Assembly (NCBI GenBank): GCA_947505915.1
Contig: CANNNH010000073.1
Coordinates: forward strand, 1-6,996
Reading direction: 5' to 3'
Length of the DNA stretch: 6,996 nt
Source of the DNA: Comamonadaceae bacterium
GTDB taxonomy: Bacteria; Pseudomonadota; Gammaproteobacteria; Burkholderiales; Burkholderiaceae
Shown: piece after piece, positions 5,264-6,996 of the stretch
Numbering within the stretch: position 1 is the first letter of the stretch
How the letters are laid out: every line of letters starts with the position of its first letter
Translations under genes and position numbers: made by a program
The notes under the pieces: model-generated
What the model saw: only the letters and a program-made list of their open reading frames with translations
Database searches by the model: none
Told to the model about the DNA's origin: nothing

Positions 5264-6624
5264 CATGGCATCGGGCCGCGGATCACCAAGCTGAGCTGGC
5301 TGGATGGGTTTTTGACCGGCCCCACGCTGACCCCCAACTCACCTGGTTGGGCCATGGCCTGGCCGGTTTTGGAGATCCGGGCCTTGAGCACCACCTCGCT
5401 GGCCGAGGACAACTTGGACTGCGGGCCCATGGCCTGGCTGTCATCGAGCACAAAGTCAAAAGGCAGTGCCGCCACCGTGGTGCGCACGATCGCCAGCGGC
5501 ATGCGCCCGCCTTGCGCCGGTGTGGCATAAATAAAGACCGTGTCGCTGGGGCTGGTTTGGGCCGCCAGTTCGGGGGCCAAACTGACCCGACCACTGAGGC
5601 GCGCACCTGCCACGCTGGTGGGGGGCGACGGGCTGGCGGGGGGCGCGGGCGGGGCGCTGGCGCCGGCCGAATTAGAGGGCTGGGCGCTGGCGCGACCTGT
5701 TGCGAGCGACTGGTCGCTGGCGCGCCCTGCAGAGGAAATCTGGTCGCTTGAGCGCCCAGGGGCCAGCCGCTCTCTCGCTTGGGCCAGGGCGCTGTCCAAG
5801 GCATTGATATCTTCCGACTGGGGCGGCAAGCTGGCCCGCACCCGCTCCCAGTATTGAATGGCCTGGGCAAATCGCCCCTCAGAAAACGACGCACTGCCGG
5901 CCAACAACAGGGCATTGTTTTGGTTCGGTTTGGCCTTGAGGATGCGGTTGATCACGGCCCAGGGCTCACCGCTGAAGTCGCCCCCTTGCAACTGCGCCAC
6001 CACTTCAGCACGCTCAACAGACAGGTCGTCATCGGGGGTCAGGGCCAGGGCTTTGGCAAAGGATTTTTCAGAGGCGGGGAACTTTTCTTGGCTGCGCTGC
6101 AAACGCGCCAGCATGACCCAAGCGTCCACATTGTTGGGCTCGTCTTGCAAGCGGCGCTCCAATTGGCCCACCATCTGCGCAATCTTCTCGGGGGTGACCG
6201 TGGCATTGGGGCCGTCATCGGGGGCTGAAAGGGCCAAGGCCGCTGGGTCCAAACCCATGGGCGAGCCCCAAGTGCCGTACAGCAGCACCGCGCACACCGG
6301 CAGCATCAAGCACAGGGCCAAGACCGTTTTGCGCGGCCTGTCGCTCGCCCCGGTCGGCGCCTGAACGGGGCCACTGACCCAATCGTCGCGCAAGCGCAGT
6401 TTGAGCTCCTCCAGGGCCTGGTCGTACTCGGCATGGTTCAGATGCCCCAAGGCATGCTCGCGCGCCAGGTCCGCACTTTGATCGCGGTAGACCTGCGCAT
6501 TGGCTTCTTCATGGGCGTCAGCGGCGGCCTGTACCGGCGGGCGCCACAAAGACCACACCAACACGCCCAACACCGCCACCACCATCAGCAAGGTCAGGGC
6601 CACAAAACTCAGGGCAACATTCAC
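5263..6624 (-). CDS. ccmI: Cytochrome c maturation protein CcmI (CycH-like TPR chaperone)
   Basis: In System I cytochrome c biogenesis CcmI sits in the inner membrane, binds apocytochrome c and hands it to the CcmF/CcmH heme ligation complex. The 453-residue product has a first membrane helix at about 5-27. The CcmI signature follows (N-A-Q-V-Y-R-D-Q at 42-49, G-H-L-N-H-A-E-Y at 60-67, L-E-E-L-K-L-R-L at 71-78), then a second helix at about 100-117. Periplasmic TPR-like repeats lie near 166-200 and 236-270. A Pro/Ala/Ser-rich linker (about 288-338) joins a C-terminal beta-rich domain (344-453), as in long CcmI proteins. The linker holds a threefold 10-residue repeat. The start is GTG at 6624-6622, one base behind the ccmH stop, with GAAGGA five bases upstream. 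The gene converges on the response regulator gene. Confidence 0.93.
   Translation of the reverse strand: MNVALSFVALTLLMVVAVLGVLVWSLWRPPVQAAADAHEEANAQVYRDQSADLAREHALGHLNHAEYDQALEELKLRLRDDWVSGPVQAPTGASDRPRKTVLALCLMLPVCAVLLYGTWGSPMGLDPAALALSAPDDGPNATVTPEKIAQMVGQLERRLQDEPNNVDAWVMLARLQRSQEKFPASEKSFAKALALTPDDDLSVERAEVVAQLQGGDFSGEPWAVINRILKAKPNQNNALLLAGSASFSEGRFAQAIQYWERVRASLPPQSEDINALDSALAQARERLAPGRSSDQISSAGRASDQSLATGRASAQPSNSAGASAPPAPPASPSPPTSVAGARLSGRVSLAPELAAQTSPSDTVFIYATPAQGGRMPLAIVRTTVAALPFDFVLDDSQAMGPQSKLSSASEVVLKARISKTGQAMAQPGELGVSVGPVKNPSSQLSLVIRGPMP
5668..5757 (-). repeat. Three 30-base tandem repeats in the ccmI linker
   Basis: Units at 5757-5728, 5727-5698 and 5697-5668 (read on the - strand) encode G-R-S-S-D-Q-I-S-S-A, G-R-A-S-D-Q-S-L-A-T and G-R-A-S-A-Q-P-S-N-S. 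The first 18 bases of each unit are well conserved and the last 12 diverge. This looks like slippage or unequal duplication in an unstructured linker, in frame (10 codons per unit). Confidence 0.8.
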
Positions 6625-6625
6625 A

Positions 6626-6996
6626 TCAGTCCTTCAACCATTGATCCACCCGCGCGCGTTCCGCGTCGCTCATGGCCGGGGCCGTGTCGGCCAATTGGCG
6701 ACGCTGGCGCAAGTACCACCACAAGCCCGCCACCGCGCCGAACAACAACACAAAGGGGCCAAACCACAGCAGCCACGTCATGGGCTTGATCTCGGGGCGG
6801 TAAAGCACAAAGTCGCCGTAGCGTTCGACCAGGAAATTTTTCACCTGTTGGTCGGATTTGCCCTCGCTCAGCAAGTTGCGCACCTCGCGGCGCAAGTCAT
6901 CGGCCAACTCGGCACGCGAGGAAGCCAGCGATTCGTTTTGGCACACCAAGCAACGCAACTCCTCGGACAGCTTGAGCAAGCGCGCCTCCAGCACCG
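6626..6996 (-). CDS. ccmH: Cytochrome c maturation protein CcmH, 5' end outside the window
   Basis: About 122 residues are present and the frame stays open to the right edge. The signal peptide and first residues are missing, so the GTG at 6994 is not the real start. The hallmark redox motif L-R-C-L-V-C-Q-N is near residues 13-20 of the visible part, followed by the helical bundle (A-D-D-L-R-R-E-V-R) and R-Y-G-D-F-V-L-Y-R-P. A single membrane helix at about 73-92 comes next, then a short charged tail. This is the standard CcmH/CycL layout. The two cysteines face the periplasm, where they keep apocytochrome c CxxCH thiols reduced and ready for heme attachment. It runs into ccmI with one base between stop and GTG, so the two are cotranslated parts of the ccm operon. 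The rest (ccmF, ccmG) is expected to the right. Confidence 0.96.
   Translation of the reverse strand, partial: VLEARLLKLSEELRCLVCQNESLASSRAELADDLRREVRNLLSEGKSDQQVKNFLVERYGDFVLYRPEIKPMTWLLWFGPFVLLFGAVAGLWWYLRQRRQLADTAPAMSDAERARVDQWLKD
6630..6635 (-). promoter_or_regulatory. Ribosome binding site GAAGGA for ccmI, inside ccmH
   Basis: GAAGGA on the - strand lies within the last codons of ccmH, five bases before the GTG at 6624. It decides the ccmI start: the nearby ATG triplets at 6626-6624 and 6620-6618 are in other frames. Confidence 0.7.

Noticed and set aside
5233..5857. Open + strand frames opposite ccmI
   Set aside because: The - strand carries a full-length CcmI with two membrane helices and TPRs; the + strand frames are low-complexity complements.

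Overview
The window reads as chromosomal housekeeping DNA of a betaproteobacterium, most likely order Burkholderiales, family Comamonadaceae (Limnohabitans/Rhodoferax-like). This rests on high GC, dense packing of genes, a TrpRS of the long four-cysteine type, a LuxR response regulator directly behind trpS, and System I cytochrome c maturation genes. The genus is inferred from recalled family sequences, not from a search. No rRNA, tRNA, CRISPR, insertion sequence, phage or other mobile signal was seen, and no gene-free stretch exceeds about 50 bases.

Left and centre (1-5263, + strand): seven genes in one direction with gaps of 2 to 44 bases. They are the C-terminal end of a TatD-family metal-dependent hydrolase, a PHP-domain phosphoesterase of the RNase AM/YciV type (rnm), a ten-helix EamA/DMT transporter, a YciO-family protein, a membrane-embedded site-2 protease (M50), tryptophanyl-tRNA synthetase (trpS), and a two-domain LuxR-type response regulator. 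The block ends in a strong intrinsic terminator at 5238-5263, and no terminator was seen between the genes, so one polycistronic unit is likely. The theme is RNA and translation: rnm, yciO and trpS, with a TatD nuclease at the edge. The rnm-yciO pairing is also found beside the trp operon in E. coli.

Right (5263-6996, - strand): ccmH (its 5' end lies outside the window) and ccmI, convergent with the first block and nearly overlapping each other. They are the tail of a cytochrome c maturation (ccm) operon. CcmH is the apocytochrome thiol-handling partner, and CcmI is the TPR chaperone that presents apocytochrome c to the heme ligation complex.

The most notable point is that the response regulator has a good ribosome binding site and ATG at 4618, but codon 3 is an in-frame TAA (4624-4626). 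The rest of the reading frame, including the acidic-pocket codons straight after the stop, is intact. This is either a very recent nonsense mutation, a sequencing error, or recoding. A second point is that TrpRS carries C-x21-C-x6-C-x2-C, close to the motif that holds a [4Fe-4S] cluster in Thermotoga TrpRS. No undescribed multi-gene defence or mobile system was found.
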